In this document: positions 47,289 to 57,359 of the stretch, piece after piece
Position numbering within the stretch: position 1 is the first letter of the stretch
How the letters are laid out: every line of letters begins with the position of its first letter
Source: Methyloversatilis thermotolerans
Lineage (GTDB): Bacteria; Pseudomonadota; Gammaproteobacteria; Burkholderiales; Rhodocyclaceae
Direction of reading: 5' to 3'
DNA length: 64,000 nucleotides
Assembly (NCBI RefSeq): GCF_000372885.1
Contig: NZ_KB889967.1
Coordinates: 620,001 to 684,000, forward strand
Notes under the pieces: generated by a model
Told to the model about the DNA's origin: nothing
The model's database searches: none
What the model saw: the letters and a program-made list of their open reading frames with translations, nothing else
Position numbers and translations under genes: made by a program

Positions 47289-48302
47289 ATGAGTTACACC
47301 CTGGCCATAGACTGCATGGGCGGGGATCACGGGCCATCCGTCACCTTGCCGGCCGCTCTGGCCTATCTGCGCAGGGATCCGGATTGCCACCTGCTTCTGG
47401 TCGGGCTCGAGGATGTGCTTCAGGACGAGTTGAAGCGTCTTGGCGCCGAGGGCGAGTCGCGCCTGTCGGTTGTCCATGCGTCGGAAGTCGTGGGCATGGA
47501 TGAGCCGCCCGCACAGGCGCTTCGCGCAAAGAAGGATTCCTCGATGCGTGTCGCGATCGACATGGTCAAGGAGGGGCGCGCCCAGGCGGCGGTGTCCGCC
47601 GGCAACACCGGCGCGCTGATGGCCATTTCCAAATTCGTGCTCAAGACCCTTCCCGGCATCGATCGTCCTGCCATCGCTTCCATACTGCCCACGGTCAAGG
47701 GGCACACCTATGTGCTCGATCTGGGGGCCAACGTGGACTGCACGTCCGAACACCTGTTCCAGTTCGGCCTCATGGGTGCGATGCTGGTTTCCGCGCTGGA
47801 ATCGCGGGAGCGTCCTTCCGTGGGTTTGCTCAACATCGGCGAAGAGGCGATCAAGGGCAACGAAGCGGTGAAGGGCGCAGCCGAACTTCTGCGCGCCAGC
47901 GATCTGAATTTCTATGGAAATGTCGAGGGTAACGACATCTACAAGGGCACGACCGATGTCGTGGTCTGCGATGGGTTCGTCGGCAACGTGGCGCTGAAGA
48001 CTTCGGAAGGTCTGGCTCAGATGATCGCCACCTTCCTGCGCGAGGAATTCAGTCGCGGACCGCTGCGCAAGCTGATGTACCTGGTTGCCCGTCCAGTGAT
48101 ATCCGCGTTCCGCCGCCGGGTCGATCACCGCCGCTACAATGGCGCCAGCCTGCTGGGCTTGCGTGGCGTTGTGGTCAAGAGTCACGGGTCGAGCGACGCC
48201 TACGGTTTCGAACAGGCGGTGGCGCGCGCTGCGGACGCGGTGCGCAATGACCTCATCGCCCGCATCACCCAATGCATGACTCGTACCGAGGTAGCTGCAT
48301 GA
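47289..48302 (+). CDS. plsX: Phosphate acyltransferase PlsX
   Basis: 337 residues from [15 protein letters not shown]; two upstream in-frame ATGs (47274, 47280) are less likely. Converts acyl-ACP to acyl phosphate for phospholipid synthesis. Motifs: [36 protein letters not shown] and [20 protein letters not shown]. Overlaps fabH by 4 bp. Confidence 0.96.
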   Translation: MSYTLAIDCMGGDHGPSVTLPAALAYLRRDPDCHLLLVGLEDVLQDELKRLGAEGESRLSVVHASEVVGMDEPPAQALRAKKDSSMRVAIDMVKEGRAQAAVSAGNTGALMAISKFVLKTLPGIDRPAIASILPTVKGHTYVLDLGANVDCTSEHLFQFGLMGAMLVSALESRERPSVGLLNIGEEAIKGNEAVKGAAELLRASDLNFYGNVEGNDIYKGTTDVVVCDGFVGNVALKTSEGLAQMIATFLREEFSRGPLRKLMYLVARPVISAFRRRVDHRRYNGASLLGLRGVVVKSHGSSDAYGFEQAVARAADAVRNDLIARITQCMTRTEVAA

Positions 48303-49261
48303 TTTTCAGCCGCATTACCGGCACGGGTGGTCATCTGCCCGGCGCGGCCGTGTCCAATGACGACCTGGTTGCGCGGGGTATCGATACCTCCGACGAATGG
48401 ATCGCCGATCGCACCGGCATACGGTTCAGGCATTTCGCATCGGTGCAGGAGAATTCGAGCGACCTGGCCCTGCACGCCGCACGCCAGGCGCTCGCGGCAG
48501 CCGGTCGGGATGCGGCGGAGGTCGATCTGGTGATCGTTGCGACGTCTACGCCCGATCAGGTGTTCCCCAGCACCGCCTGCCTGTTGCAGCACAAGCTCGG
48601 CAACCGCACGGCCGCCGCTTTTGATGTGCAGGCGGTCTGTTCCGGTTTCGTCTACGCACTGACGATCGCCGACAAATTTGTCCGCTCGGGCTCGCACAGG
48701 TGTGCGCTGGTGGTTGGCGCGGAGGTGTTCTCGCGCATTCTCGACTGGAATGACCGCGGCACCTGCGTGCTGTTCGGCGATGGGGCGGGCGCGGTTGTGC
48801 TCGAGGCGTCCGCTGCGCCCGGCATCCTGTCCAGTGCCCTGCATGCGGACGGCCACTACCACGACATCCTGTCGGTGCCGGGCCAGGTATGCGGCGGCGG
48901 CGTTTCGGGCAAGCCCTTCCTGCAGATGGACGGTCAGGCTGTTTTCAAATTCGCCGTGCGCGTTCTGGGCGATACGGCGGTGGAGCTGATGGCGGCGGCC
49001 GGGCTTCCGCTGAGTGCGCTTGACTGGCTGGTTCCGCATCAGGCCAACATCCGCATCCTGCAATCGACCGCGAAGCGCCTGGAACTGCCGATGGAACGGG
49101 TGGTGACCACGGTGGCCGAGCACGGCAACACGTCCGCCGCCTCCGTGCCCCTCGCGCTTGACGTGGCGGTGCGGGATGGACGGATCAAGCCAGGGAATCA
49201 CGTGATGCTTGAGGGCGTTGGCGGCGGTTTCACCTGGGGTGGCGTGCTGTTGCGTTTCTGA
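48299..49261 (+). CDS. fabH: 3-oxoacyl-ACP synthase III
   Basis: 320 residues. Starts fatty acid synthesis from acetyl-CoA and malonyl-ACP. Catalytic triad: Cys in [17 protein letters not shown], His in [12 protein letters not shown] and Asn in [15 protein letters not shown]. The N-terminus [16 protein letters not shown] is typical. ATGA overlap with plsX implies coupled translation. Confidence 0.96.
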   Translation: MIFSRITGTGGHLPGAAVSNDDLVARGIDTSDEWIADRTGIRFRHFASVQENSSDLALHAARQALAAAGRDAAEVDLVIVATSTPDQVFPSTACLLQHKLGNRTAAAFDVQAVCSGFVYALTIADKFVRSGSHRCALVVGAEVFSRILDWNDRGTCVLFGDGAGAVVLEASAAPGILSSALHADGHYHDILSVPGQVCGGGVSGKPFLQMDGQAVFKFAVRVLGDTAVELMAAAGLPLSALDWLVPHQANIRILQSTAKRLELPMERVVTTVAEHGNTSAASVPLALDVAVRDGRIKPGNHVMLEGVGGGFTWGGVLLRF

Positions 49262-49294
49262 TCGCGGCGGTGGGTTCAGGCAGATATTCCTCAT

Positions 49295-50233
49295 ATGCAT
49301 AAATTCGCTTTTGTGTTTCCCGGCCAGGGATCCCAGTCGGTCGGCATGATGTCGGCCTATGGCGACGACGCGGAGATCCGCGCGACCTTCGACGAGGCTT
49401 CGGCAGCGCTTGACGAGGACCTGTGGGCCATGGTGGCCGACGGGCCGGCGGAGCGGCTCGCGCTGACCACGAATACCCAGCCGCTGATGCTGACGGCCGG
49501 CGTTGCGGTGTTCCGCAGCTGGATGAGGCGCACCGGGCGCATGCCGGATGTGGTCGCCGGCCACAGTCTGGGCGAGTACGCGGCACTGGTCGCGGCCGGT
49601 GTGTTGCGGCTCAGGGATGCCGTGCCGCTGGTACGCCTGCGTGCGCAGGCCATGCAGGAGGCGGTGCCCGCCGGCACCGGTGCAATGGCGGCCATCCTCG
49701 GCCTCGATGCCGAGGTGGTCGGTATCGCCTGTGCCGAGGCGGCACACGGCGAAGTGGTTGCCGCAGTCAATTTCAATTCGCCTGAACAGACGGTGATCGC
49801 GGGGCATGCCACGGCGGTGCGGCGCGCGATGGCGCTGCTCACGGAGCGCGGGGCGAAACGCGCGGTGGCTTTGCCGGTGAGCGCGCCATTTCATTGCAGC
49901 CTGATGCAGCCCGCGGCGGATCGTCTGGCGACGGCCCTCCGGAGTGTCGAGCTCGCCCGGCCGGTCATCACGCTGGTCAATAATGTGGATGTGGCCAGTC
50001 CGGAAGATGCCGACGCGATCCGCGACGCGCTGGTGCGCCAGGCGGCGGCCCCGGTGCGTTGGGTCGAGGTGATCCGGCGCATGGCGTCGCTGGGTGTGGC
50101 GACCGTGGCAGAGTGCGGTCCTGGCAAGGTGCTTGCCGGCCTGACCAAGCGTATCGACAAGGAACTGAATGGAGTGGCGCTGGCGGATGCGGCGTCTCTC
50201 GATCAACTCGCACAGCAGATGGGAGCAGAGTGA
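49295..50233 (+). CDS. fabD: Malonyl-CoA:ACP transacylase
   Basis: 312 residues. Loads malonyl groups on ACP. FVFPGQGSQSVGM at the N-terminus, nucleophile in VAGHSLGEYAALVAAG, His in LPVSAPFHCSLMQPA. Lies 33 bp after fabH; its stop shares a base with the fabG start. Confidence 0.97.
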   Translation: MHKFAFVFPGQGSQSVGMMSAYGDDAEIRATFDEASAALDEDLWAMVADGPAERLALTTNTQPLMLTAGVAVFRSWMRRTGRMPDVVAGHSLGEYAALVAAGVLRLRDAVPLVRLRAQAMQEAVPAGTGAMAAILGLDAEVVGIACAEAAHGEVVAAVNFNSPEQTVIAGHATAVRRAMALLTERGAKRAVALPVSAPFHCSLMQPAADRLATALRSVELARPVITLVNNVDVASPEDADAIRDALVRQAAAPVRWVEVIRRMASLGVATVAECGPGKVLAGLTKRIDKELNGVALADAASLDQLAQQMGAE

Positions 50234-50979
50234 TGGCTATTCTGGACGGTCAGATCGCGCTGGTGACCGGCGCAAGCCGCGGGATAGGTCGCGCGATCGC
50301 GCTGGCGCTGGGGCAGGCTGGCGCCACGGTGATCGGGACGGCAACGACCGAAGCGGGTGCGGCTGGTATCGGGCAGGTGCTGGAATCCTCAGGCATCAAG
50401 GGGCGTGGCGTGGTGCTCGATGTGACCGACGGGAGCGCGATTCCTGCGCTGATCGGCGCGATAGAGAAGGAATTCGGCGCCGTTTCGGTGTTGGTGAACA
50501 ATGCCGGCATCACGCGCGACAATCTTTCGATGCGCATGAAGGACGAGGAATGGCAAGCGGTCATCGACACCAATCTGAAGGCGGTGTTCGTGATGTCGCG
50601 TGCCGTCATGAAGGGAATGATGAAGGCGCGCAGTGGTCGCATCATCAACATCACTTCGGTGGTCGGTGAAACCGGCAATCCGGGGCAGGCCAATTACGCA
50701 GCAGCCAAGGCCGGCGTCGCGGGGATGAGCATGGCGCTCGCGCGGGAGCTCGGATCGCGCAATATCACGGTCAACTGCGTCGCGCCCGGTTTCATCGCGA
50801 CCGACATGACCGATGCGCTGGGCGATGCCGCCCGTGAAGCGCTGCTCGGACAGATCCCGCTCGGCAGGCTGGGTGCGGCGGAAGAGGTCGCCGCCGCAGT
50901 CGTGTTCCTGGCGTCCCCGGGCGCTGCCTACGTCACCGGCAGCACGCTGCACGTGAATGGTGGCATGTTCATGCATTGA
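50233..50979 (+). CDS. fabG: 3-oxoacyl-ACP reductase
   Basis: 248 residues. SDR enzyme of the elongation cycle: [19 protein letters not shown] (NADPH binding), [16 protein letters not shown], and the Tyr-Lys catalytic pair in [12 protein letters not shown]. The 138-bp gap before acpP may hold an acpP promoter. Confidence 0.97.
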   Translation: MAILDGQIALVTGASRGIGRAIALALGQAGATVIGTATTEAGAAGIGQVLESSGIKGRGVVLDVTDGSAIPALIGAIEKEFGAVSVLVNNAGITRDNLSMRMKDEEWQAVIDTNLKAVFVMSRAVMKGMMKARSGRIINITSVVGETGNPGQANYAAAKAGVAGMSMALARELGSRNITVNCVAPGFIATDMTDALGDAAREALLGQIPLGRLGAAEEVAAAVVFLASPGAAYVTGSTLHVNGGMFMH

Positions 50980-51116
50980 TGGCCGTGCCCCGGCCGGCTC
51001 CTGCCGCCGGGCATCGGCTGCAGGCAATGTGGAGCGTGCTTTCTGATACACTCGCGCCACTTTTTTTTCGCGCTCTTACGCTTCAGTTTGGGCCTACACA
51101 GGGAAGGAGTACCGCA

Positions 51117-51362
51117 ATGGAAAACATCGAACAACGTGTCAAGAAGATCGTCGCCGAACAACTGGGTGTCAACGAGGCCGAAATCAAGAACGAATCGTCC
51201 TTCGTTGACGATCTGGGCGCTGACTCGCTGGACACCGTCGAACTGGTGATGGCTCTCGAAGAAGAGTTCGAGTGCGAAATTCCCGATGAGGAAGCCGAAA
51301 AGATCACCTCGGTCCAGCAGGCCATCGACTACGTCAACAACCACCTCGCCAACAAGGGCTGA
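51117..51362 (+). CDS. acpP: Acyl carrier protein
   Basis: 81 residues. The phosphopantetheine serine is in [19 protein letters not shown]. Acidic helical protein of usual size. A GGAAGGAG ribosome site precedes the ATG, fitting its high expression. Followed by fabF after 24 bp. Confidence 0.98.
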   Translation: MENIEQRVKKIVAEQLGVNEAEIKNESSFVDDLGADSLDTVELVMALEEEFECEIPDEEAEKITSVQQAIDYVNNHLANKG

Positions 51363-51386
51363 GCGTTTCATCCAGCGGAGCACGTT

Positions 51387-52628
51387 TTGGCACGTAAGAG
51401 AGTAGTCGTCACCGGCCTGGGCATCATTTCTCCGGTCGGAAACACGGTCGGTCAAGCCTGGGAAAACGTCCTGGCGGCGAAGTCCGGCATCCGGCGCATC
51501 ACGCGCTTCGATGCTTCGGCCATGCCTGTCCAGATCGCAGGCGAAGTGCGCGATTTCGACGTCGCCAACTACCTGTCTCCGAAGGAGGCGCGACGCTTCG
51601 ATACCTTCATCCACTACGGCATCGCGGCCTCCGCGGATGCAATACGTGATGCCGGTCTGGAAGCGCACCCGGTTAACGCCGAGCGCATCGGTGTCTGTGT
51701 CGGTTCGGGCATCGGCGGTCTGCCGATGATCGAGGAGACGCACAGTGCGCTGCTGTCGGGTGGCGTGCGCAAGGTGTCGCCGTTCTTCATTCCCGGCTGC
51801 ATCATCAACATGATTTCCGGCATCGTCGCGATCAACTTCGGCTTCAAGGGGCCGAATTTCGCCACGGTGAGTGCCTGCGCGACCGCCAATCACTCGATCG
51901 GCGAGGCGATGCGCCTGATCGAGTATGGCGACGCCGACATCATGATCGCCGGCGGCGCCGAGTCCACCATCTGCGGCCTGGCGATCGGCGGTTTTGCTGC
52001 CGCGAAGGCCCTGTCGACGCGCAACGATGATCCGGAAACCGCAAGCCGTCCCTGGGACAGCGGACGCGACGGTTTTGTGCTTGGAGAAGGCGCCGGTGTG
52101 TTGGTGCTCGAGGAGTACGAACACGCGAAGGCGCGCGGCGCGCGCATCTACTGCGAGCTTGCCGGCTATGGCATGAGCGCCGACGCGCATCACATCACCG
52201 CGCCCTGCGAGGATGGCGAAGGTGCTTCGCGCAGCATGAACAATTCGTTGCGCAATGGCGGTGTCGCAACGGACGAGGTCGATTACATCAACGCTCACGG
52301 CACATCCACGCCGCTGGGCGATATTGCCGAAACGGTGGCGGTCAAGCGCTGTTTCGGCGCGCACGCAACCCGGCTGTGCGTCAGTTCGACCAAGTCCATG
52401 ACCGGACATGCGCTCGGGGCGGCCGCGGGCATCGAAGCGGTGATCAGCGTGCTGGCCGTGCATCACCAGATCGCACCTCCCACCGCGAACCTGCATGATC
52501 AGGATCCGGCATGCGATCTCGATTACGTGCCGCTCGTGCCGCGAGAAATGCCGATCCGCGCAGCGATGTCGAATGCCTTCGGTTTCGGCGGTACCAACGC
52601 GACGCTTGTTTTCCGCAAGCTCGCGTAG
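51387..52628 (+). CDS. fabF: 3-oxoacyl-ACP synthase II
   Basis: 413 residues with a TTG start (MARKRVVVTGLGIISPVG). Elongating condensing enzyme. Catalytic Cys in TVSACATANHSIGEAMRL, His in INAHGTSTPLGD and in MTGHALGAAAGIEA. Standard partner of acpP. Confidence 0.97.
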   Translation: MARKRVVVTGLGIISPVGNTVGQAWENVLAAKSGIRRITRFDASAMPVQIAGEVRDFDVANYLSPKEARRFDTFIHYGIAASADAIRDAGLEAHPVNAERIGVCVGSGIGGLPMIEETHSALLSGGVRKVSPFFIPGCIINMISGIVAINFGFKGPNFATVSACATANHSIGEAMRLIEYGDADIMIAGGAESTICGLAIGGFAAAKALSTRNDDPETASRPWDSGRDGFVLGEGAGVLVLEEYEHAKARGARIYCELAGYGMSADAHHITAPCEDGEGASRSMNNSLRNGGVATDEVDYINAHGTSTPLGDIAETVAVKRCFGAHATRLCVSSTKSMTGHALGAAAGIEAVISVLAVHHQIAPPTANLHDQDPACDLDYVPLVPREMPIRAAMSNAFGFGGTNATLVFRKLA

Positions 52629-52637
52629 GGAAGTGGA

Positions 52638-53087
52638 ATGAGTGGCGGCGAGCGCAGCCTGCCCGCGATTTCGCTCAAAGGGTCACGTCTTCAGGACGTG
52701 GCCCTTTTTGTTTGCCTTGCCAGTGCCACTGCGAGTGTTTTCGAGGTCGGTGCGATGGCTCTGTGCGTGCTGCTGCCCGCCGCGTCGATTGCACTGTATC
52801 TGCGCCGTTCCTCGGGCAGCCTGCAAAGCCTTGCGTCGTCGCCTGACGGAAGGCTGAGCGTGCGCGACTGCTCCGGCCGGGTGTCGGAAATGGCCGTCCT
52901 GCGCGCCCGCTGCAGCCGCTCATGGATCTCGCTGCTGCGCAACGGCGATGCCGCGCGGGGCAGACGGCAGCTCATGCTGTGGGTCGATCAGTTCGAGGAC
53001 CCGGATCACTTCCGCGTCCTCAGTGCGTACCTGCGCTCAGCTCGTCGCCCAGGCGGGAGCGGCGCGGACGAAGCAGGGTCGCTGTAG
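52638..53087 (+). CDS. YgfX-like small membrane protein
   Basis: 149 residues. Two hydrophobic segments near the N-terminus ([20 protein letters not shown] and [15 protein letters not shown]) precede a soluble domain ([37 protein letters not shown]). Position between fabF and nadB/rpoE and this layout match the betaproteobacterial YgfX/CptA-like family. Its 3' end overlaps the convergent nadB end by 68 bp. Confidence 0.7.
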   Translation: MSGGERSLPAISLKGSRLQDVALFVCLASATASVFEVGAMALCVLLPAASIALYLRRSSGSLQSLASSPDGRLSVRDCSGRVSEMAVLRARCSRSWISLLRNGDAARGRRQLMLWVDQFEDPDHFRVLSAYLRSARRPGGSGADEAGSL

Positions 53088-54636
53088 CGACCGGGCTGCT
53101 TCCGGGATAGTCGCGACTGAAGTGCAGGCCCCGGCTTTCGTGCCGCTGCATTGCGCTGCGGACGATGAGATGCGCAGTCAGCACGAGATTGCGCAATTCG
53201 ATCAGATCGTTGCTGACCCGGAAGTTCGCGTAGTACTCGTCGATTTCCCGCTCCAGCAGCCGGATGCGATGGAGGGCGCGCTCCAGGCGTTTATTGGTGC
53301 GCACGATACCCACGTAGTCCCACATGAAACGGCGCAGCTCGTCCCAGTTGTGGGCGATCACCACTTCCTCGTCGGCGTCGGTCACGCGGCTTTCGTCCCA
53401 GTCGGGCAGATCCGGCAACGTCGCTTTCGGTCGGCTGAGGATGTCGTGGGCGGCGGCCTCGGCATAGACCAGGCACTCAAGCAATGAATTGCTGGCCAGG
53501 CGGTTGGCGCCATGCAAGCCGGTGTAGGTGGTTTCGCCTATCGCATACAAGGCGTCGACATCGGTGCGCGCCCGCCGGTCCACCTTGACCCCGCCGCAGG
53601 TGTAGTGAGCCGCCGGCACGACCGGTATCGGCTCGCGTGTGATGTCCACCCCCAGTTCGAGGCAGCGCGCGTGGATATTGGGAAAATGGGCAATCAGGAA
53701 ATCCGCGGGCTTGTGCGACACGTCAAGATAGACGCAATCGAGGCCGCGCTTCTTCATTTCGTAGTCGATCGCCCTGGCCACCACATCGCGTGGTGCGAGT
53801 TCGGCGCGTTCGTCATGAGCCGGCATGAAGCGTTCGCCGTCCGGTAGTCGCAACAGCCCGCCTTCGCCGCGCATCGCTTCCGTGATCAGGAAGGACTTCG
53901 CGTGCGGGTGGTAGAGGCAGGTCGGGTGGAACTGGATGAATTCCATGTTTCCGACCCGGCATCCTGCCCGCCAGGCCATGGCGATGCCGTCGCCGGTCGC
54001 AGTGTCGGGGTTGGTCGTATACAGATAGACCTTGCCCGCGCCGCCGGTGGCCAGCACCACGACCGGGGATGCGAAGGTATGCACGCGATCCGCTTCGATA
54101 TCCAGCACGTAGGCGCCGACGCACCCGGTTTCAGGCAGGCCCAGCTTCCAGCCGACAATGAGGTCGACCGCAATGTGCCGTTCGAAGATGTGGATGTTGG
54201 GATGAGTCTTGACCTGGCCGGTCAGCGTGGTCTGTATGGCCGAGCCGGTCGCGTCGGCCACATGAACGATGCGCCGGTGACTGTGTCCGCCTTCACGTGT
54301 GAGGTGATAGCCGAGCGCGCTCTGTTCGTCGCGGGTGAAGGGTACGCCGCGCCCGATCAGCCATTCGATCGCCCGCCGGCCGTTCTCGACCACGAAACGG
54401 GTGGCATCCGGGTCACACAGGCCGGCGCCGGCGATCAGGGTGTCGCGCAGATGAGCCTCGACCGAATCCTCGCTGTCAAGTACTGCCGCCACACCGCCTT
54501 GCGCCCAGCTTGACGCGGAATCCTCGAGTTTCTGCTTGGTGACCAGTGCAACCTGCCGTCCTGCCTCAGCGAGGCGAAGTGCGAGCGCCTGTCCGGCGAG
54601 TCCGCTTCCCAGTACCAGCGCGTCGTATGTCTGCAC
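53020..54636 (-). CDS. nadB: L-aspartate oxidase
   Basis: 538 residues. First step of NAD synthesis: aspartate to iminoaspartate. FAD site [20 protein letters not shown], then [37 protein letters not shown] and [20 protein letters not shown]. Divergent from rpoE, as in many Proteobacteria. Confidence 0.97.
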   Translation of the reverse strand: MQTYDALVLGSGLAGQALALRLAEAGRQVALVTKQKLEDSASSWAQGGVAAVLDSEDSVEAHLRDTLIAGAGLCDPDATRFVVENGRRAIEWLIGRGVPFTRDEQSALGYHLTREGGHSHRRIVHVADATGSAIQTTLTGQVKTHPNIHIFERHIAVDLIVGWKLGLPETGCVGAYVLDIEADRVHTFASPVVVLATGGAGKVYLYTTNPDTATGDGIAMAWRAGCRVGNMEFIQFHPTCLYHPHAKSFLITEAMRGEGGLLRLPDGERFMPAHDERAELAPRDVVARAIDYEMKKRGLDCVYLDVSHKPADFLIAHFPNIHARCLELGVDITREPIPVVPAAHYTCGGVKVDRRARTDVDALYAIGETTYTGLHGANRLASNSLLECLVYAEAAAHDILSRPKATLPDLPDWDESRVTDADEEVVIAHNWDELRRFMWDYVGIVRTNKRLERALHRIRLLEREIDEYYANFRVSNDLIELRNLVLTAHLIVRSAMQRHESRGLHFSRDYPGSSPVATATLLRPRRSRLGDELSAGTH

Positions 54637-54690
54637 GGCTATCCGCAGTTCCAGTCGAGGGCTGCACTATAGCTCAGCGCGCGCAGTGAT

Positions 54691-54717
54691 GAACTTTGTT
54701 CATTGGGGGGTGTCAGT
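54691..54717 (+). promoter_or_regulatory. Probable sigma-E autoregulatory promoter of rpoE
   Basis: TGAACTTTG includes the -35 GAACTT (54691-54696), and GTCAG (54712-54716) lies 15 bp further, fitting the sigma-E pattern GAACTT - 15-17 bp - GTC.. . This implies an rpoE leader of about 115 bases. Promoter-like only by pattern. Confidence 0.65.
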
Positions 54718-54840
54718 CGCAGCATGGACGCGACACTACACCCCCTTCAAGTGGTACCCAGGCCTGTGCGCTCGGATATACTGCGCGCCAGTTCAAAATC
54801 CGCGCCGGTGAAAGACCCGGGTGGCACTACATCGGCCCAG

Positions 54841-55440
54841 ATGAGCGAGCGAGAGGTAGACCAGCTTCTGGTCGAACGCGCGCAGCGTGGCGACAAACAG
54901 GCATTCGGCCTGCTGGTGAGCAAGTACCAGCGCAAGCTAGGACGTCTTTTGTCGCGGCTGATCCGCGATCCTGCGGAAGTCGAGGATGTCGCGCAGGAGG
55001 CCTTCATCAAGGCCTATCGCGCCTTGCCGTCCTTCCGCGGGGAAAGTGCGTTCTACACGTGGCTGTATCGCATCGGCGTGAATACGGCCAAGAATTATCT
55101 GGTTTCTCAGGGGCGACGTGCGCCAACGAGCACGGAATTCGATTCCGAAGAGGCGGAGAATTTCGACGACAGCGACAATCTTCGGGATATCAATACCCCC
55201 GAGCGCCTGTTGCTGACCAAACAGATCGGCGAGACGGTGACTTCAGCGATGGAAGCCCTTCCCGACGAACTGCGCACTGCCATCATGCTGCGCGAACTCG
55301 AGGGCATGGCCTATGAGGAAATCGCGGCGGTGATGGAGTGTCCGATCGGCACCGTGCGTTCGCGGATATTCCGCGCGCGTGAGGCCATTGCAGAGAAGTT
55401 GCGGCCGCTGCTCGACACGGCGCCGGACAAGAGGTGGTAA
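54841..55440 (+). CDS. rpoE: RNA polymerase sigma-E factor
   Basis: 199 residues from MSEREVDQLLVERAQRGDK at 54841; an earlier in-frame start would add 46 atypical residues. ECF sigma factor of the envelope stress response. Region 2: RLIRDPAEVEDVAQEAFIKA and FYTWLYRIGVNTAKNYL; region 4: MLRELEGMAYEEIAAVMECP with GTVRSRIFRAREAI. First gene of rpoE-rseA-rseB-rseC-mucD. Confidence 0.97.
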   Translation: MSEREVDQLLVERAQRGDKQAFGLLVSKYQRKLGRLLSRLIRDPAEVEDVAQEAFIKAYRALPSFRGESAFYTWLYRIGVNTAKNYLVSQGRRAPTSTEFDSEEAENFDDSDNLRDINTPERLLLTKQIGETVTSAMEALPDELRTAIMLRELEGMAYEEIAAVMECPIGTVRSRIFRAREAIAEKLRPLLDTAPDKRW

Positions 55441-55444
55441 GGGC

Positions 55445-55969
55445 ATGAAAGAGAACTTGAGCGCGTTCATCGATGACGAACTCGATGGGCGCCTTGCTCA
55501 GCAGGTGCTGGACAGGCTTCACGCGGATTCCGACCTGCGCGACGAATTCGCATTGCACATGCTGATCGGCGATGCGATCCGGGGCGAGCATATCGGGCCG
55601 GGCTCGGATTTCACCTCGGTGATCATGAGTCGAATCGAGGACGAGCCGACGGTACTGTCGCCGGTTTCCATACGCCCTCGTCCGGAGGCGAAGCGGTTGT
55701 GGATGCCTGCCGCAGCCGCGGTTGCGGGCGTTGCATTGGTGTCGTGGCTTGGCCTGGACATGATGTCGGGTCCTTCTTCATTGAATCAGGTCGTGGCGAC
55801 TGTGCAGCCCAGTCAGCCCGCATCAGTGGTCCGGATGGCTCAGAACGATGCACCGTTGCGTGCCTATCTGGTGGCCCATCACGGATATTCTCCCGCGGGG
55901 AGCATGCAGGGCGTCGCACTGTACGCTCGTGGCGTTTCGGATCCGAATACCGACGACGACCGTCGATGA
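55445..55969 (+). CDS. rseA: Anti-sigma-E factor RseA
   Basis: 174 residues. N-terminal cytoplasmic sigma-binding part (MKENLSAFIDDELDGRLAQQ, LHMLIGDAIRGEH), one membrane helix (AAAAVAGVALVSWLGLDMM) and a periplasmic tail that would bind RseB. The start lies 4 bp after rpoE; the stop overlaps rseB. Confidence 0.92.
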   Translation: MKENLSAFIDDELDGRLAQQVLDRLHADSDLRDEFALHMLIGDAIRGEHIGPGSDFTSVIMSRIEDEPTVLSPVSIRPRPEAKRLWMPAAAAVAGVALVSWLGLDMMSGPSSLNQVVATVQPSQPASVVRMAQNDAPLRAYLVAHHGYSPAGSMQGVALYARGVSDPNTDDDRR

Positions 55970-56934
55970 TCTGTCGAGCTGTCTGTCTCGTCTGTCTCGC
56001 GCTGCTTGCTCCCTGGGTTTCCGCCCAGGGGCAGTCTGAAGCGTTCTCCATGCTCGCAAGGGCGGTCAGCGCGTCGCAACGTATTTCCTACCTGGGCACT
56101 TTCGTCTACCAGAGCGGCACCAATGTCGAGACGTCGCGCATTGCCCATTACGTCGATCCCGATGGAAATTCGATAGAGCGGCTGGAAGTGCTCGATGGCA
56201 GCCCGCGTGAAGTGATACGCGTGAACGACGACGTCCGTTGTTATCTGCCCAAGGAAAAGATGATCATCGAGGACCGACGCGGCGCGCGCAAAGCGTTTCC
56301 GTCGCTGCTGCCGGAATCGGTGAATGCGCTGGGTGAGGTCTACAGTATCCGCAAGGGTCCGCCGGGGCGCGTAGCCGGTTTCGACACGCAACTTGTGCTG
56401 CTCGAACCCAAGGATGGCTTCCGCTATGGCCACATGTTCTGGATCGAGTCCCAGACCGGCCTGTTGGTGAAGGCACGCATGGTCAACGAGAAGGGCGAGC
56501 CGATCGAACAGTTCGCCTTCGCCCAGTTGCAGATCGGTCCCGCCCTGCACCGTGAGGATGTGCAGTCGCGAATGGCGTCCAGCGCAACCGGCTGGACCGT
56601 GCACGCGGCCAATTCGACGCAGGTTCAGAACGCCGACCTGGGATGGTCCGTGAGCGCGGATGTGCCGGGTTTCCGGCAGATTGCCGGCATGAAGCGCGCG
56701 CTCGGTCCGGATCGACCGGATATGGTGCACATGGTGTTTTCCGACGGTCTTGCGGCCATTTCGCTGTTCATAGAGCCTTACCGCAAGGAAGATGGCGGCA
56801 TGATGGGGCCGATGAAGCATGGTGCGGTCAACGTCTATAAACGCCGCATCGCAGGTTATGTCGTGACCGCGCTGGGCGAAGTGCCGCCACACAGCCTGCA
56901 GCGCATGGCCGACGCGGTGGTGCAGAAGCGCTGA
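55966..56934 (+). CDS. rseB: Sigma-E regulator RseB (MucB)
   Basis: 322 residues with a signal peptide (VCLVCLALLAPWVSAQG). LolA-like N-terminal domain (QRISYLGTFVYQSGTNVETS, DGNSIERLEVLDGSPREVIR) and MucB/RseB C-terminal domain. Binds the periplasmic part of RseA and blocks its cleavage. Starts within the rseA stop (ATGA). Confidence 0.94.
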   Translation: MICRAVCLVCLALLAPWVSAQGQSEAFSMLARAVSASQRISYLGTFVYQSGTNVETSRIAHYVDPDGNSIERLEVLDGSPREVIRVNDDVRCYLPKEKMIIEDRRGARKAFPSLLPESVNALGEVYSIRKGPPGRVAGFDTQLVLLEPKDGFRYGHMFWIESQTGLLVKARMVNEKGEPIEQFAFAQLQIGPALHREDVQSRMASSATGWTVHAANSTQVQNADLGWSVSADVPGFRQIAGMKRALGPDRPDMVHMVFSDGLAAISLFIEPYRKEDGGMMGPMKHGAVNVYKRRIAGYVVTALGEVPPHSLQRMADAVVQKR

Positions 56935-57359
56935 TGGACGTCCGCCCGGGTACGGTCGTCAAGGTATCCGACGGCTTCGCATGGGTCGAGGTCGAACGGA
57001 GCGCCGGCTGCGGCCGCTGCACGGAGCGCGGAGGTTGCGGCCAGTCGTGCGAACGCAACGTCTCCACGTACATGATTCCGCTCGATTCCGCGGTGCTGCC
57101 GGGCGAGAGGGTGGAACTCGAGGTTTCCTCCGGTACCGCCTTGCTGGCTGCATTGCTGACCTACGGCGTCGCCCTGTTTGCGCTGATCGTCGGTGTCGCG
57201 CTCGGAGTGTGGTTTGGCGACGCTTCCGATTCCGCGGTGGCCGTGGGTCTGATCGCCGGCCTTGCGTTGGCGGGCATCTGGCTGCGTGCAAGTGCGGCGA
57301 TGTCCCTGCTTCCCGCGATCCGGATTGTTTCCGGACGTCCTCACTCCCGGTTTTCATGA
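56934..57359 (+). CDS. rseC: RseC-family membrane protein
   Basis: 141 residues. N-terminal cysteine cluster (SAGCGRCTERGGCGQSC) and two membrane helices (ALLAALLTYGVALFALIVGV and AVGLIAGLALAGIWL). RseC/RsxC-linked proteins take part in reducing SoxR and possibly in sigma-E control. TGATG overlap with rseB. Confidence 0.9.
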   Translation: MDVRPGTVVKVSDGFAWVEVERSAGCGRCTERGGCGQSCERNVSTYMIPLDSAVLPGERVELEVSSGTALLAALLTYGVALFALIVGVALGVWFGDASDSAVAVGLIAGLALAGIWLRASAAMSLLPAIRIVSGRPHSRFS

